Below, piece by piece: positions 1 to 8,204 of a stretch of DNA of 54,093 nucleotides (position 1 is its first letter; the number at the start of each line of letters is the position of its first letter). The position numbers and the translations under genes were made by a program. The stretch is taken from positions 1 through 54,093 of the forward strand of contig NZ_CAJF01000030.1 of assembly GCF_000304335.1 (NCBI RefSeq), in the 5' to 3' direction. The notes below the pieces were generated by a model. The model saw nothing but the letters and a program-made list of their open reading frames with translations. It had not been told where the DNA came from and made no database searches. Source of the DNA: Microbacterium yannicii PS01. GTDB lineage: Bacteria; Actinomycetota; Actinomycetes; Actinomycetales; Microbacteriaceae.

Positions 1-8
1 GTCATAAG

Positions 9-212
9 CGGAGGAGATGAGCGAGAACGGAGGAGCTTTCGCCCCGATCCGTCCTCCCGCTTCTGCCATCTCCTCCGATCGTTCACGGGCCCTCCGCGCC
101 TGGCATCGACCTCACCCCCTAGGCCACCGGCCCGTCGCAAGACCGGAGGAGATGAGCGAAAACGGAGGAGCTTTCGCCCCGATCCGTCCTCCCGCTTCTG
201 CCATCTCCTTTG
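9..212. repeat. Repeat family A, two copies (9-77 and 144-212)
   Basis: Two near-identical units of about 68 bp lie 135 bp apart. Each starts CGGAGGAGATG and ends in the inverted form CATCTCCT; copy 1 ends CATCTCCTCCG and copy 2 is degraded to CATCTCCTTTG. Inside each is a second GGAGGAG/TCCTCC pair, so the unit is a nested palindrome. Similarity continues a little past the right end. There is no gene here; the region lies downstream of the rplQ terminator. Confidence 0.8.
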
Positions 213-242
213 TTCGTCCACGGGTGTCCGCGCACCCGGGCC

Positions 243-302
243 CACGGACCACGGACCACGGACCACGGACCACGGACCACGGACCACGGACCACGGACCA
301 CG
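243..302. repeat. Heptanucleotide tandem repeat, about 8.6 copies
   Basis: The unit CACGGAC is repeated head to tail eight full times plus four bases with no interruption. It lies in the non-coding stretch downstream of rplQ. A 7-bp unit is not a multiple of three, so the array would be frame-breaking in a gene, which fits its intergenic position. Confidence 0.95.
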
Positions 303-377
303 AAACTACGCCGCGACCCACCCCCAGCCCGCGGTTACTGAGATCCGCACCCCGCGCCCCACCCACAGAACGCAGCA

Positions 378-407
378 AGACCCGCAGCCCCGAAGGGCCG
401 CGGGTCT
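378..407 (-). terminator. Terminator of the infA-rplQ operon
   Basis: On the minus strand a 13-bp stem (one G-U pair) is closed by a TTCG tetraloop and followed by a weak T-rich stretch (TCTTGCTGCGTTCTG). It lies 65 bases past the rplQ stop codon, where the alpha operon should end. Confidence 0.8.
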
Positions 408-472
408 CGCGGTGCAAGGGTGGTCGGAGCACGAGGCTCCGACGGGCCGGGCTGCGACGCCCGGCCGACCGA

Positions 473-1078
473 TTACTCGGACTTCTCCTCGGCGGGCGCC
501 TCGACGGCGTCCTCGGCAGCGGCCTCGGCGGCCTCGCCCTCTTCCGGCGACTCGGCGCCGGCTTCGGTAGCCGACTCGTCCGGAGTCGAGTCCTGGGTCT
601 GCTCTTCAGTCACGGTCGACTCCTCTGCAGCGGTCTCGTCAGCGTCGGTAGCCGACGCAGCGGGGGCGGCGGCATCCGCCTTCGCAGCCTTCTTGGCGGA
701 CGGCTTCTTGGTGACGGGCTCGAGGACGAGCTCGATCACGGCCATGGGGGCGTTGTCGCCCTTGCGGTTGCCGACCTTCGTGATGCGAGTGTAGCCGCCC
801 TCACGGTCGGCGACGAGCGGCGCGATCTCGGTGAAGAGCTCGTGCACGACGGACTTGTCGCCGATGATCCCCAGCACACGACGACGCGCGTGCAGGTCGC
901 CGCGCTTGGCGAACGTGATCAGGCGCTCGGCGAGCGGACGCAGGCGCTTGGCCTTGGTCTCGGTCGTCTTGATCGACTTGTGCGTGAAGAGGGCCGCGGC
1001 GAGGTTCGCAAGCAGCAGGCGCTCGTGGGCGGGGCCGCCTCCGAGGCGGGGACCCTTGGTGGGCTTGGGCATTCTCAA
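473..1078 (-). CDS. rplQ: 50S ribosomal protein L17
   Basis: L17 is a large-subunit protein near the peptide exit tunnel. The first 120 or so residues are a normal L17: the start [23 protein letters not shown], read in two parts as [10 protein letters not shown] and [10 protein letters not shown], and the [15 protein letters not shown] segment are typical. From about residue 125 the protein continues as an Ala/Glu/Ser-rich acidic tail, giving 201 aa against about 120 in E. coli. Such tails are common in actinobacterial L17. It is the last gene of the operon, 57 bp after rpoA, with a strong terminator downstream. That gap holds a GGATGCC palindrome. Confidence 0.97.
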   Translation of the reverse strand: MRMPKPTKGPRLGGGPAHERLLLANLAAALFTHKSIKTTETKAKRLRPLAERLITFAKRGDLHARRRVLGIIGDKSVVHELFTEIAPLVADREGGYTRITKVGNRKGDNAPMAVIELVLEPVTKKPSAKKAAKADAAAPAASATDADETAAEESTVTEEQTQDSTPDESATEAGAESPEEGEAAEAAAEDAVEAPAEEKSE

Positions 1079-1110
1079 TTACTCCAGTGGGAAGAAGTCG
1101 GTTATGAAAC

Positions 1111-1133
1111 GGATGCCTCGGGCAGAGGCATCC
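1111..1133. repeat. GGATGCC palindrome between rpoA and rplQ
   Basis: Arms GGATGCCTC and GAGGCATCC flank a GGGCA loop. The 23-bp sequence is identical to the one at 2199-2221. It lies two bases past the rpoA stop codon. Confidence 0.85.
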
Positions 1134-1135
1134 GA

Positions 1136-2125
1136 TCAGACGGTCTCGTCGTCGTAGCCGCCGTAGAAGTGCGCGCCGTCGAACCCGGGAACCGAGTCCT
1201 TCAGCGACAGACCGAGCGAGATGAGCTTGTCGCGCACCTCGTCGACCGACTTCTGACCGAAGTTGCGGATGTTCATGAGCTGCGTCTCCGAGAGGGCGAC
1301 GAGCTCCGACACGGTGTTGATGCCCTCGCGCTTGAGGCAGTTGTACGAGCGCACCGACAGGTCGAGGTCCTCGATCGGCATCGACAGCTCGTTCGACAGG
1401 ACGGTCTCGACCGGCGCGGGGCCGATCTCGATGCCCTCGGCCTCGACGTTCAGCTCGCGCGCCAGACCGAACAGCTCGGTCAGGGTGCGGCCGGCCGACG
1501 CGACGGCGTCACGCGGAGCCATCGACGACTTGGTCTCGACGTCGAGGATGAGCTTGTCGAAGTCGGTGCGCTCACCGGCACGGGTGGCCTCGACGCGGTA
1601 CGACACCTTCAGAACGGGCGAGTAGATCGAGTCGATCGGGATCTGACCCGCCTCGGCGTACTCGTTGCGGTTCTGCGTCGCCGACACGTAACCACGGCCA
1701 CGCTCGATGGTCAGCTCGAGCTCGAACTTCGCGGTGTCGTTCAGGGTCGCGATGACCAGCTCGGGGTTGTGCACCTCGACGCCCGCCGGAGCGGAGATGT
1801 CGGCGGCGGTGACCTCACCGGAGCCGGTCTTGCGCAGGTAGGCGGTGATGGGCTCGTCGCGCTCGCTGGAGACGACCAGCTGCTTGATGTTGAGGATGAT
1901 CTCGGTGACATCCTCCTTGACACCGGGAATGGTGCTGAACTCGTGGAGGACGCCGTCGATGCGGATCGACGTCACGGCTGCGCCGGGGATGGACGACAGG
2001 AGGCTGCGACGCAGCGCGTTGCCGATCGTGTAGCCGAAGCCGGGCTCCAGCGGCTCGATGACGAAACGGCTGCGGAACTCCCCGACCTTCTCCTCGGTCA
2101 GAGTGGGACGCTGTGCGATGAGCAC
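1136..2125 (-). CDS. rpoA: DNA-directed RNA polymerase subunit alpha
   Basis: This is the alpha subunit of RNA polymerase, which nucleates core assembly and contacts promoter UP elements and activators. At 329 aa it has the normal length. The N-terminal dimerisation domain (about 1-225) includes the typical [22 protein letters not shown] segment, recognisable from [10 protein letters not shown] and [10 protein letters not shown]. The C-terminal DNA-binding domain (about 245-315) includes [16 protein letters not shown] and IRNFGQKS. It lies between rpsK and rplQ as in other actinobacteria. The 158-bp gap to rpsK contains two palindromic elements, so rpoA-rplQ expression may be tuned separately from the S13/S11 genes. 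Confidence 0.98.
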   Translation of the reverse strand: MLIAQRPTLTEEKVGEFRSRFVIEPLEPGFGYTIGNALRRSLLSSIPGAAVTSIRIDGVLHEFSTIPGVKEDVTEIILNIKQLVVSSERDEPITAYLRKTGSGEVTAADISAPAGVEVHNPELVIATLNDTAKFELELTIERGRGYVSATQNRNEYAEAGQIPIDSIYSPVLKVSYRVEATRAGERTDFDKLILDVETKSSMAPRDAVASAGRTLTELFGLARELNVEAEGIEIGPAPVETVLSNELSMPIEDLDLSVRSYNCLKREGINTVSELVALSETQLMNIRNFGQKSVDEVRDKLISLGLSLKDSVPGFDGAHFYGGYDDETV

Positions 2126-2198
2126 TATGTGTTCCTTTCGATCACGTGCCCGCTATATGACACGTGCGGTGAGAGTGAGGTGTTGAGTTTTACTCGAG

Positions 2199-2221
2199 GG
2201 ATGCCTCGGGCAGAGGCATCC
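2199..2221. repeat. GGATGCC palindrome between rpsK and rpoA
   Basis: Arms GGATGCCTC/GAGGCATCC with a GGGCA loop, identical to the copy at 1111-1133. It lies upstream of the rpoA start. Confidence 0.85.
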
Positions 2222-2234
2222 GGAAACGGTGGTG

Positions 2235-2277
2235 GCCCTCCGGCAGGCGCAGGGAATCCCCGAGCCTGCCGAAGGGC
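2235..2277. repeat. CTTCGGCAGGCTC-type inverted repeat
   Basis: An imperfect inverted repeat of about 20 bp per arm lies just past the rpsK stop. Its right arm, reverse-complemented, reads GCCCTTCGGCAGGCTCGGGG. It is the same element type as those at 10280-10323 and 36072-36151. Confidence 0.7.
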
Positions 2278-2283
2278 GAGAGA

Positions 2284-2682
2284 TCAGACGCGGCGGCGCT
2301 TCGGCGGACGGCAGCCGTTGTGAGCCTGGGGCGTGACGTCCTGGATCGAGCCGACCTCCAGGCCGGCGGCGGTCAGCGAGCGGATCGCGGTCTCGCGGCC
2401 CGAACCCGGACCCTTCACGAAGACGTCGACCTTCTTGACGCCGTGCTCCTGCGCCTGGCGGGCAGCGGACTCCGCGGCCATGCCGGCGGCGTACGGCGTC
2501 GACTTGCGCGAGCCCTTGAAGCCCACGCCACCCGACGACGCCCAGCTGATGACGGCGCCCGACGGGTCGGTGATCGAGACGATCGTGTTGTTGAACGTCG
2601 ACTTGATGTGGGCCTGGCCCACGCTGATGTTCTTCTTCTCCTTGCGACGCGGCTTGCGCGCAGCGGACTTGGCCTGTGCCAT
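2284..2682 (-). CDS. rpsK: 30S ribosomal protein S11
   Basis: S11 is a platform protein of the small subunit. At 132 aa it has the standard length. The characteristic segments [19 protein letters not shown] (seen here as [16 protein letters not shown]), [18 protein letters not shown] and the basic C-terminus [12 protein letters not shown] are all present. The gene follows rpsM by 39 bp in the infA operon. Confidence 0.98.
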   Translation of the reverse strand: MAQAKSAARKPRRKEKKNISVGQAHIKSTFNNTIVSITDPSGAVISWASSGGVGFKGSRKSTPYAAGMAAESAARQAQEHGVKKVDVFVKGPGSGRETAIRSLTAAGLEVGSIQDVTPQAHNGCRPPKRRRV

Positions 2683-2721
2683 GTTGCGTTCTCCCTAAAA
2701 TCCTGGGGCGCCGGCGGAGGC

Positions 2722-3096
2722 CTAGCGCGCCTTCTTCTTGCCGGCGACGGTGCGCTTCGGACCCTTGCGGGTGCGCGCATTCGTCTTGGTGCGCTGACCG
2801 CGCACCGGGAGGCCGCGACGGTGGCGGATACCCTCGTAGGAGCCGATCTCGACCTTGCGGCGGATGTCGGCGGTCACCTCGCGGCGGAGGTCACCCTCGA
2901 CCTTGTAGTTGGCCTCGATGTAGTCGCGGAGCGCAACGAGCTGGTCGTCGCTGAGGTCCTTGACGCGGATGTTCTCGTCGATCTCCGTCGCAGTGAGGAT
3001 CTCGTTCGAGCGGGTACGGCCAACGCCGTAGATGTACGTGAGGGCGATCACCACGCGCTTGTCGCGCGGGATGTCTACGCCGGCAAGACGTGCCAT
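2722..3096 (-). CDS. rpsM: 30S ribosomal protein S13
   Basis: S13 is a head protein of the 30S subunit that contacts the P-site tRNA and the large subunit. It is 124 aa, full length. It begins [15 protein letters not shown], has the helix-two-turn-helix region, and ends in the basic tail [18 protein letters not shown] typical of S13. The ATG is preceded by a GGAG-type ribosome site. It lies 180 bp after rpmJ, and the gap contains a GGATGCC palindrome. Confidence 0.98.
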   Translation of the reverse strand: MARLAGVDIPRDKRVVIALTYIYGVGRTRSNEILTATEIDENIRVKDLSDDQLVALRDYIEANYKVEGDLRREVTADIRRKVEIGSYEGIRHRRGLPVRGQRTKTNARTRKGPKRTVAGKKKAR

Positions 3097-3236
3097 GCGG
3101 TTCTCCTAAGGAGTGAGTGGAGGTGTGGAGCAGCATCGGTGCCCGGGCCTCCGCCCGAGGTGTCCCCCGCTCACGCGGGTTCTGATGCTGCCGTGTCTGT
3201 CTTCAGTTGTGAGATTGTGTTCGATTGTGAGCTTGG

Positions 3237-3259
3237 GGATGCCGCGGTCCGCGGCATCC
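3237..3259. repeat. GGATGCC palindrome between rpmJ and rpsM
   Basis: Arms GGATGCCGCG (3237-3246) and CGCGGCATCC (3250-3259) with a 3-base loop. It lies 17 bases past the rpmJ stop and is a variant of the palindromes at 1111, 2199, 32529 and 33879. Confidence 0.8.
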
Positions 3260-3276
3260 GTCAGCCTTCGACCTGA

Positions 3277-3393
3277 TCAGCCCTGGCGCTGCTTGTGGCG
3301 CGGGTTGCTCTTGCAGATCACCATGACGCGGCCGTGGCGGCGGATGACCTTGCAGTGGTCGCAGATGGGCTTGACGGAGGGATTGACCTTCAT
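3277..3393 (-). CDS. rpmJ: 50S ribosomal protein L36
   Basis: L36 is the smallest large-subunit protein. The gene encodes 38 aa beginning [14 protein letters not shown] and ending RHKQRQG. It keeps the zinc ligands Cys11, Cys14, Cys27 and His33, so it is the zinc-binding (C+) form. It lies between infA and rpsM, as is usual. Confidence 0.96.
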   Translation of the reverse strand: MKVNPSVKPICDHCKVIRRHGRVMVICKSNPRHKQRQG

Positions 3394-3459
3394 GATTTTC
3401 CTGCTTCGCTGTCTTCACCGGGCAGGCGGGAGCGCCTGGGGTGTTACTTCTCGACCGGT

Positions 3460-3681
3460 CTAGCGGTAGCGGTAGACGATACGGCCGCGGGTCAGGTCGT
3501 AGGGGCTGAGCTCCACGACCACGCGGTCCTCCGGAATGATGCGGATGTAGTTCTGCCGCATCTTGCCCGAGATGGTGGCGAGCACCTTGTGTCCGTTGCT
3601 CAGCTCAACGCGGAACATCGCGTTGGGCAGCGCCTCGGAGATCACGCCTTCGATCTCGATGACACCGTCTTTCTTCGCCAT
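3460..3681 (-). CDS. infA: Translation initiation factor IF-1
   Basis: IF-1 binds the 30S A site during initiation. The product is a 73-residue single OB-fold protein starting [12 protein letters not shown], with [16 protein letters not shown] and GRIVYRYR at the end. The ATG at 3681 is chosen because it matches the conserved start; the reading frame stays open further upstream but that part is not IF-1-like. It is the first gene of its operon, with a promoter at 3778-3806 and an 18-bp perfect palindrome in the leader just ahead of the ribosome site. Confidence 0.98.
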   Translation of the reverse strand: MAKKDGVIEIEGVISEALPNAMFRVELSNGHKVLATISGKMRQNYIRIIPEDRVVVELSPYDLTRGRIVYRYR

Positions 3682-3701
3682 ATACTCGCTAACGCTCCTT
3701 T

Positions 3702-3719
3702 GCAGACCGGCCGGTCTGC
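3702..3719. promoter_or_regulatory. 18-bp perfect palindrome in the infA leader
   Basis: GCAGACCGG directly followed by CCGGTCTGC, with no loop, ends about 20 bases before the infA start codon. It could be a protein-binding operator or, as RNA, compete with the ribosome site. The function is not known. Confidence 0.6.
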
Positions 3720-3777
3720 GGGGTGGATGGGATTGGTGCGGCGACACGCCGATATAGGCGCAACGCACCAAAGATCA

Positions 3778-3806
3778 ATCATACGTGATAGCGCAGGCCT
3801 CGGCAA
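3778..3806 (-). promoter_or_regulatory. Promoter of the infA-rplQ operon
   Basis: On the minus strand there is a -35 box TTGCCG, a 17-bp spacer and a -10 box TATGAT, close to the sigma-70/HrdB consensus. The predicted start lies about 90 bases before infA. The -35 falls in a small CTCGG/CCGAG hairpin that may also serve as a weak terminator for the gene upstream. Confidence 0.7.
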
Positions 3807-3831
3807 ACCGAGTCGCGCATGCCGCCTCCGG

Positions 3832-4524
3832 TCACTCGAAGAGCGACATGAGCTGGCCGGGCTCGGGCAGCTGGGAGTTGGCGATGACCTCGCCGTTGAC
3901 GGCGACGGTGGGGGTGCCGATGCCCTGCGAGCCAGGCTGCGACGGCGTCCTCTCGGTCATCGCGGCCACGAAGCCCCGGTAGGTGCCCTCGCTCTGGCAC
4001 GACTCGATGCCGGTGACGCCCACCGATGCGGCGACCTCGAGGATCTGCTCGTCGGTGAGGCCCGGCGTGCGCTCCTGCGGCTGGTTCGCGAACATCGCCT
4101 GCAGGAAGGGCAGAATGGCCTCGCCGTCGACCGAGGCGACGCAGTACGCCGCGTTGGCCGCGCGCGTCGAGAACTCCGTACCCTCCGACTCGCGGTCGAG
4201 GATCGAGATCGGGTGCACGCCGAGCGTGATGCTGCCGTCCTCGACCAGGCTCTCGATCTCGGCGCCGTACACCTGCTCGAACTGGTTGCAGATCGGGCAC
4301 ATGAAATCGATGTAGGTGTCGAGGCGGTTCTCGCCGGTGCCGACGACGATCGCGCCGGTCTCGGTGTCGATGTTCGCCGCGGACGGGGTGTTCACCGGGT
4401 CGGGCTCTTCGGACCTGTTGTTCAGCGTCACCACGAGGACCGACACCAGGACGAGCGCCACGACCACCGCGACACTCACCCAGATCGCGAACCAGTTGAT
4501 CTTGCGCGAACCCTGCTGTGCCAT
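3832..4524 (-). CDS. DsbA-family thioredoxin-fold protein, membrane-anchored
   Basis: This is a likely thiol-disulfide oxidoreductase acting outside the membrane. The 230-aa protein has a short cytosolic start, one membrane helix at about 13-34 and then a DsbA/thioredoxin-like domain. The active-site motif CPIC is at Cys76-Cys79 and the expected cis-proline follows Thr204 (GTPTVAVNG). Two further cysteines (128 and 176) could form a structural disulfide. It starts 14 bp after map, so it is probably co-transcribed with secY-adk-map. That link would couple exported-protein folding to the translocase. The exact substrate is unknown. Confidence 0.88.
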   Translation of the reverse strand: MAQQGSRKINWFAIWVSVAVVVALVLVSVLVVTLNNRSEEPDPVNTPSAANIDTETGAIVVGTGENRLDTYIDFMCPICNQFEQVYGAEIESLVEDGSITLGVHPISILDRESEGTEFSTRAANAAYCVASVDGEAILPFLQAMFANQPQERTPGLTDEQILEVAASVGVTGIESCQSEGTYRGFVAAMTERTPSQPGSQGIGTPTVAVNGEVIANSQLPEPGQLMSLFE

Positions 4525-4538
4525 CTCGGCTCCTCGAA

Positions 4539-5381
4539 CTATGAGATCTCTTGCGGGGTCACACCGAAGGGCGCCAGCCCCGCCGCGCCACCATCGGGTG
4601 CCGTCAGCACCCAGATACCGCCATCATGCACCGCGACGCTATGTTCCCAGTGAGAGCCGGCCGTACCGTCGATCGTCGAGACCGTCCAGCCATCGTCCTC
4701 GACATAGGTGGCCTGGTCGCCGATGACGACCATCGGCTCGATCGCGAGCACGAGACCGGGGCGAACCTCGGGCCCCGGGTCCGAGACGCGGTAGTTGAAC
4801 ACCGACGGCGACTCGTGCATCTTGCGGCCGATGCCGTGACCGACGTACTCGCGCAGGATCCCGTACGTCCCCGTCTCCGGGGAGTGCGTCTCGATGTGCT
4901 CCTGGATCGCGGCGCCGATCTCGCCGAGGTGCTTCGCGGTCGCGAGTGACGCGATGCCGGCCCAGAGCGACCCCGCGGTGACGTCCGAGAGGTGCTGGCG
5001 CTCGGCGACGACCTCGGGTCGCGCCGGGTCGGGCACGACGAAGGTGAACGCCGAGTCCCCGTTCCAGCCCTTGTACTCGGCACCGGCATCGATCGAGAGG
5101 ATGTCGCCGGGTTCGAGCGCCCGGTCTCCCGGGATGCCGTGCACGACCTGCTCGTTGACCGACGCGCAGATGGTGTGGCGATACCCGCGCACCATCTGGA
5201 AGTTCGACTTCGCGCCCCGGGCGGTGATGAGAGCGGATGCCGCGGCATCCAGCTCGCCCGTCGTCACACCCGGAGCGATCATCTCGCGCACCGCATCCAG
5301 GGCGGCGGCGGTGATCAGTCCCGGTTCCACCATCGCCCGCAGCTGGGCGGGGGACTTGTAGATGGAGCGGCGCAGCGACAC
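4539..5381 (-). CDS. map: Type I methionine aminopeptidase
   Basis: The enzyme removes the initiator methionine from nascent proteins. The 280-aa product has the pita-bread fold signature with all five metal ligands visible: Asp98 (SIDAGAEY), Asp109 (WNGDSAF), His182 (GHGIG), Glu215 (AIEPM) and Glu246 (WEHSVAV); His81 is also conserved. It starts with GTG two bases after the adk stop. The secY-adk-map order is the classical spc-operon end in Gram-positive bacteria. Confidence 0.97.
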   Translation of the reverse strand: MSLRRSIYKSPAQLRAMVEPGLITAAALDAVREMIAPGVTTGELDAAASALITARGAKSNFQMVRGYRHTICASVNEQVVHGIPGDRALEPGDILSIDAGAEYKGWNGDSAFTFVVPDPARPEVVAERQHLSDVTAGSLWAGIASLATAKHLGEIGAAIQEHIETHSPETGTYGILREYVGHGIGRKMHESPSVFNYRVSDPGPEVRPGLVLAIEPMVVIGDQATYVEDDGWTVSTIDGTAGSHWEHSVAVHDGGIWVLTAPDGGAAGLAPFGVTPQEIS

Positions 5382-5383
5382 GG

Positions 5384-5980
5384 TCAGGCCGCGGCGGGGC
5401 GCAGGAGCCCGCGCGCCTCGAGCGCCGCGACGATGCGCTCGGTGATCTCGTCGAGCCCGCCGACGCCGTCGATCCGGTCGACGATGCCGCGGGTGCGGTA
5501 CACGTCGAGGATCGGCGCGGTCTCGCGCTCGTAGATGGCGAGGCGGTTCGCGATGACCTCTTCGGTGTCGTCGGTGCGGCCCTGCTCGGCCGCGCGCTGC
5601 GACAGGCGGGCGATGCTCTCATCGCGGGGCACGTCCAGCTCGATGACGGCGTCGAGCGACTCGTCGCGCCCCTCGAGGAAGTCGTCCAAGCTCGCGACCT
5701 GCGCGATGTTGCGGGGGAAGCCGTCGAGGAGGAATCCCTCCGCGGCATCCGCCTGCGAGAGCCGGTCGCGGACGACGGCGCTGGTCAGCTCGTCGGGAAC
5801 GAGGTTGCCCGACTCGATGATGGCCTTGACCTGCTGCCCCAGCGGCGAGCCGTCTGCGACAGCCCCGCGGAAGACATCGCCGGTGGAGATGGCGGGGATG
5901 CCGAAGGCCTCGGCGATGCGGACACCCTGCGTGCCCTTGCCCGAACCCTGCGGGCCGACGATGAGAAGACGAGTGGTCAT
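5384..5980 (-). CDS. adk: Adenylate kinase
   Basis: The enzyme interconverts ATP + AMP and 2 ADP. The 198-aa product starts MTTRLLIVGPQGSGKGTQ, with the P-loop at residues 9-17. It also has the AMP-binding STGDVFR and the LDGFPRN segment. The LID region is short (around AEQGRTDDTEEV) and lacks zinc-binding cysteines, as in mycobacterial enzymes. The ATG at 5980 overlaps the secY stop (ATGA). The open frame extends much further upstream, but that part is a shadow of secY. Confidence 0.97.
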   Translation of the reverse strand: MTTRLLIVGPQGSGKGTQGVRIAEAFGIPAISTGDVFRGAVADGSPLGQQVKAIIESGNLVPDELTSAVVRDRLSQADAAEGFLLDGFPRNIAQVASLDDFLEGRDESLDAVIELDVPRDESIARLSQRAAEQGRTDDTEEVIANRLAIYERETAPILDVYRTRGIVDRIDGVGGLDEITERIVAALEARGLLRPAAA

Positions 5981-7302
5981 CGGAGGAGCCCTTCGTAGTG
6001 TCGCTGCTGCAGCTGCGCGTCGATCTGCTTCACCGTCTCGAGGCCGACGCCGACGATGATCAGGATCGAGGCTCCACCGAACGGGAAGTTCTGGTTGGCG
6101 CCGACCGTCGCCAGGGCGATGAGCGGGATGAGAGCGATGAGACCCAGGTAGAGCGAGCCCGGCAGCGTGATGCGCGTGAGCACGTAGTCGAGGTACTCGG
6201 CGGTGGGACGACCGGCACGGATGCCCGGGATGAAACCGCCGTACTTCTTCATGTTGTCGGCGACCTCGACCGGGTTGAAGGTGATCGCGACGTAGAAGTA
6301 GGTGAAGCCGACGATCAGCAGGAAGTACACCAGCATGTAGATCGGGCTGTCGCCGTTGGTGAAGTACGTCTGGATCCACTGCACCCAGCCGGGGATCTCG
6401 TTGTCGGCGTTCGGCTGCGTGTTGAACTGCGCGATGAGCGCGGGGATGTACAGCAGCGACGAGGCGAAGATGACGGGGACGACGCCGGCCATGTTGACCT
6501 TGATCGGAATGTAGGTGTTCGTGCCGCCGTACGTGCGGCGGCCGACCATGCGCTTGGCGTACTGCACCGGGATGCGCCGCTGCGACTGTTCGACGAACAC
6601 CACCAGCGCGACGACCACGATGCCGACGGCGAGCACCAGCAGGAAGACCTCGAAGCCGCGCGACGCCCAGATGGCGCCCATCGCCGCCGGGAAGGTCGCA
6701 GCGATCGAGGTGAAGATGAGGAGCGACATGCCGTTGCCGATGCCGCGCTCGGTGACCAGCTCGGCGAACCACATGATGAGGCCGGTACCGGCGGTCATCG
6801 TGATGATCATGAGGAGCTGCGCCCACCACACGTCGTTCGTGAGGAGCTGCTCGCACTCGGGAATACCGGTGGTGCCGAAGAGCTGACCGCTGCGCGCGAC
6901 GGTGACCAGCGTCGTCGACTGCAGCAGCGCGAGCGCGATCGTGAGGTAGCGCGTGTACTGCGTCAGCCGGGCCTGACCCGCCTGACCCTCCTTGTAGAGG
7001 GTCTCGAAGTGCGGGATGACCACGCGCAGAAGCTGCACGATGATCGTCGCGGTGATGTACGGCATGACGCCGAGCGCGAAGATCGACAGCTGCAGCAGCG
7101 CGCCGCCCGAGAAGAGGTTGACCAGCCCCAGCAGACCGTCTGTGCCGGCCGACTGGTCCAGACACGACTGGACGTTCGGGAAGTCGACGAACGGTGCCGG
7201 GACGTGGGCGCCGAGCCGGTACAGGGCGATGATCGCCAGGGTGAAGCCGATCTTCCGCCGAAGGTCGGGAGTGCGGAAGACCCGCGCGATGGCGCTGAAC
7301 AA
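5977..7302 (-). CDS. secY: Preprotein translocase subunit SecY
   Basis: SecY is the channel-forming subunit of the Sec translocon. The product is about 441 aa with ten predicted membrane helices; the conserved VARIFRTPDL-like start (here IARVFRTPDLRRKI), the plug region and the cytosolic loops are visible. I chose the TTG at 7302 because a GGAGGAG ribosome site lies five bases upstream and the homologous N-terminus begins here; the in-frame start at 7380 would add 26 residues unlike SecY. A strong 16-bp hairpin separates it from rplO upstream. Confidence 0.95.
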   Translation of the reverse strand: MFSAIARVFRTPDLRRKIGFTLAIIALYRLGAHVPAPFVDFPNVQSCLDQSAGTDGLLGLVNLFSGGALLQLSIFALGVMPYITATIIVQLLRVVIPHFETLYKEGQAGQARLTQYTRYLTIALALLQSTTLVTVARSGQLFGTTGIPECEQLLTNDVWWAQLLMIITMTAGTGLIMWFAELVTERGIGNGMSLLIFTSIAATFPAAMGAIWASRGFEVFLLVLAVGIVVVALVVFVEQSQRRIPVQYAKRMVGRRTYGGTNTYIPIKVNMAGVVPVIFASSLLYIPALIAQFNTQPNADNEIPGWVQWIQTYFTNGDSPIYMLVYFLLIVGFTYFYVAITFNPVEVADNMKKYGGFIPGIRAGRPTAEYLDYVLTRITLPGSLYLGLIALIPLIALATVGANQNFPFGGASILIIVGVGLETVKQIDAQLQQRHYEGLLR

Positions 7303-7362
7303 GAGGACTCCTCCAGAGGGGATGCCGGCACGCACGGCGACGTGCCAACGTCCAGGGTAACC

Positions 7363-7396
7363 CAGTGGGGGTCGGAGCAAGCTCCGACCCCCACTG
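7363..7396 (-). terminator. 16-bp hairpin between rplO and secY (possible attenuator)
   Basis: Perfect 16-bp arms, beginning CAGTGGGGGTCGGAGC, are separated by only AA. There is no T-tract on the minus strand, so it may cause partial termination or stabilise the 3' end of the upstream ribosomal-protein mRNA rather than stop transcription fully. It lies 9 bases past the rplO stop. Confidence 0.6.
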
Positions 7397-7404
7397 ATGA
7401 CCGC

Positions 7405-8019
7405 TTACTTGACGGTGCCGCCCGCGGCGACGATCTTCTGCTCGGCAGAACCCGAGACCTTGTCGACCGCCACGTCGAGCTTGACCGAGATGTCGCCGGT
7501 GCCGAGCACCTTGACCTTCTCGTTCTTGCGCACCGCACCCTTGGCGACCAGGTCGCTCACGGTGACCTCGCCACCGGCCGGGTACAGCTCCGCGAGCTTG
7601 TCCAGGTTCACGACCTGGTACTCGACGCGGAACGGGTTCTTGAAGCCACGGAGCTTCGGGGTGCGCATGTGCAGCGGCATCTGCCCACCCTCGAAGCCGA
7701 CCTTGACCTGGTAGCGGGCCTTCGTGCCCTTGGTACCACGGCCCGCGGTCTTGCCCTTCGAGCCCTCACCGCGACCGACACGGGTCTTGGCGGTGTTCGA
7801 GCCCGGGACCGGACGCAGGTGGTGCACCTTCAGCACGCCGGGGCGCGACGCCGGGGCGTCGGCCTTCGGAGCAGCCTTCTTCGCAGGAGCCTTCTTCTCG
7901 GCAGCCGGCTTGTCGGCAGCGGCAGCCTTCTTGGGGGCGTCCGCCTTCTTGGCGGCAGTCTTCTTGGGGGCCTTCGCCTCCGCCTCGACGGCCTCGTTCT
8001 TCTCGGCCTTCTCAGCCAT
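7405..8019 (-). CDS. rplO: 50S ribosomal protein L15 with N-terminal extension
   Basis: L15 is a core large-subunit assembly protein. The conserved domain begins around residue 62 ([12 protein letters not shown], then [18 protein letters not shown]) and runs to the end. The preceding 60 or so residues are an Ala/Lys/Pro-rich low-complexity extension, giving 204 aa against about 145 in E. coli. The start at 8019 overlaps the rpmD stop (TGATG), and no other start lies between it and the L15 core. Confidence 0.96.
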   Translation of the reverse strand: MAEKAEKNEAVEAEAKAPKKTAAKKADAPKKAAAADKPAAEKKAPAKKAAPKADAPASRPGVLKVHHLRPVPGSNTAKTRVGRGEGSKGKTAGRGTKGTKARYQVKVGFEGGQMPLHMRTPKLRGFKNPFRVEYQVVNLDKLAELYPAGGEVTVSDLVAKGAVRKNEKVKVLGTGDISVKLDVAVDKVSGSAEQKIVAAGGTVK

Positions 8020-8204
8020 CAGTCGATCTCCTCAACCTTCACGAGGTGCGCGACGGTCCGGACGTAACCGCGCGTCTGCGCGTCGTCGGGACGGACGACG
8101 GAGTCGCCGATCCGCTTCAGACCCAGCGAACGCAGCGTGTCACGCTGGTTCTGCTTCTCGCTCACCTTGGACTTGACCTGCGTGACCTTCAGACGCGCAG
8201 CCAT
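8019..8204 (-). CDS. rpmD: 50S ribosomal protein L30
   Basis: A 61-residue L30 starting [14 protein letters not shown] and containing the typical [20 protein letters not shown] segment. The start codon overlaps the stop that an unshifted rpsE would use (TGATG), which suggests translational coupling. Because rpsE carries an apparent frameshift here, ribosomes finishing rpsE as read would instead terminate 65 bases inside rpmD. Confidence 0.97.
   Translation of the reverse strand: MAARLKVTQVKSKVSEKQNQRDTLRSLGLKRIGDSVVRPDDAQTRGYVRTVAHLVKVEEID

Noticed and set aside
8140..8204. Programmed frameshift at the end of rpsE
   Set aside because: No slippery heptamer with downstream structure was evident, and a simple homopolymer miscall explains the data better.
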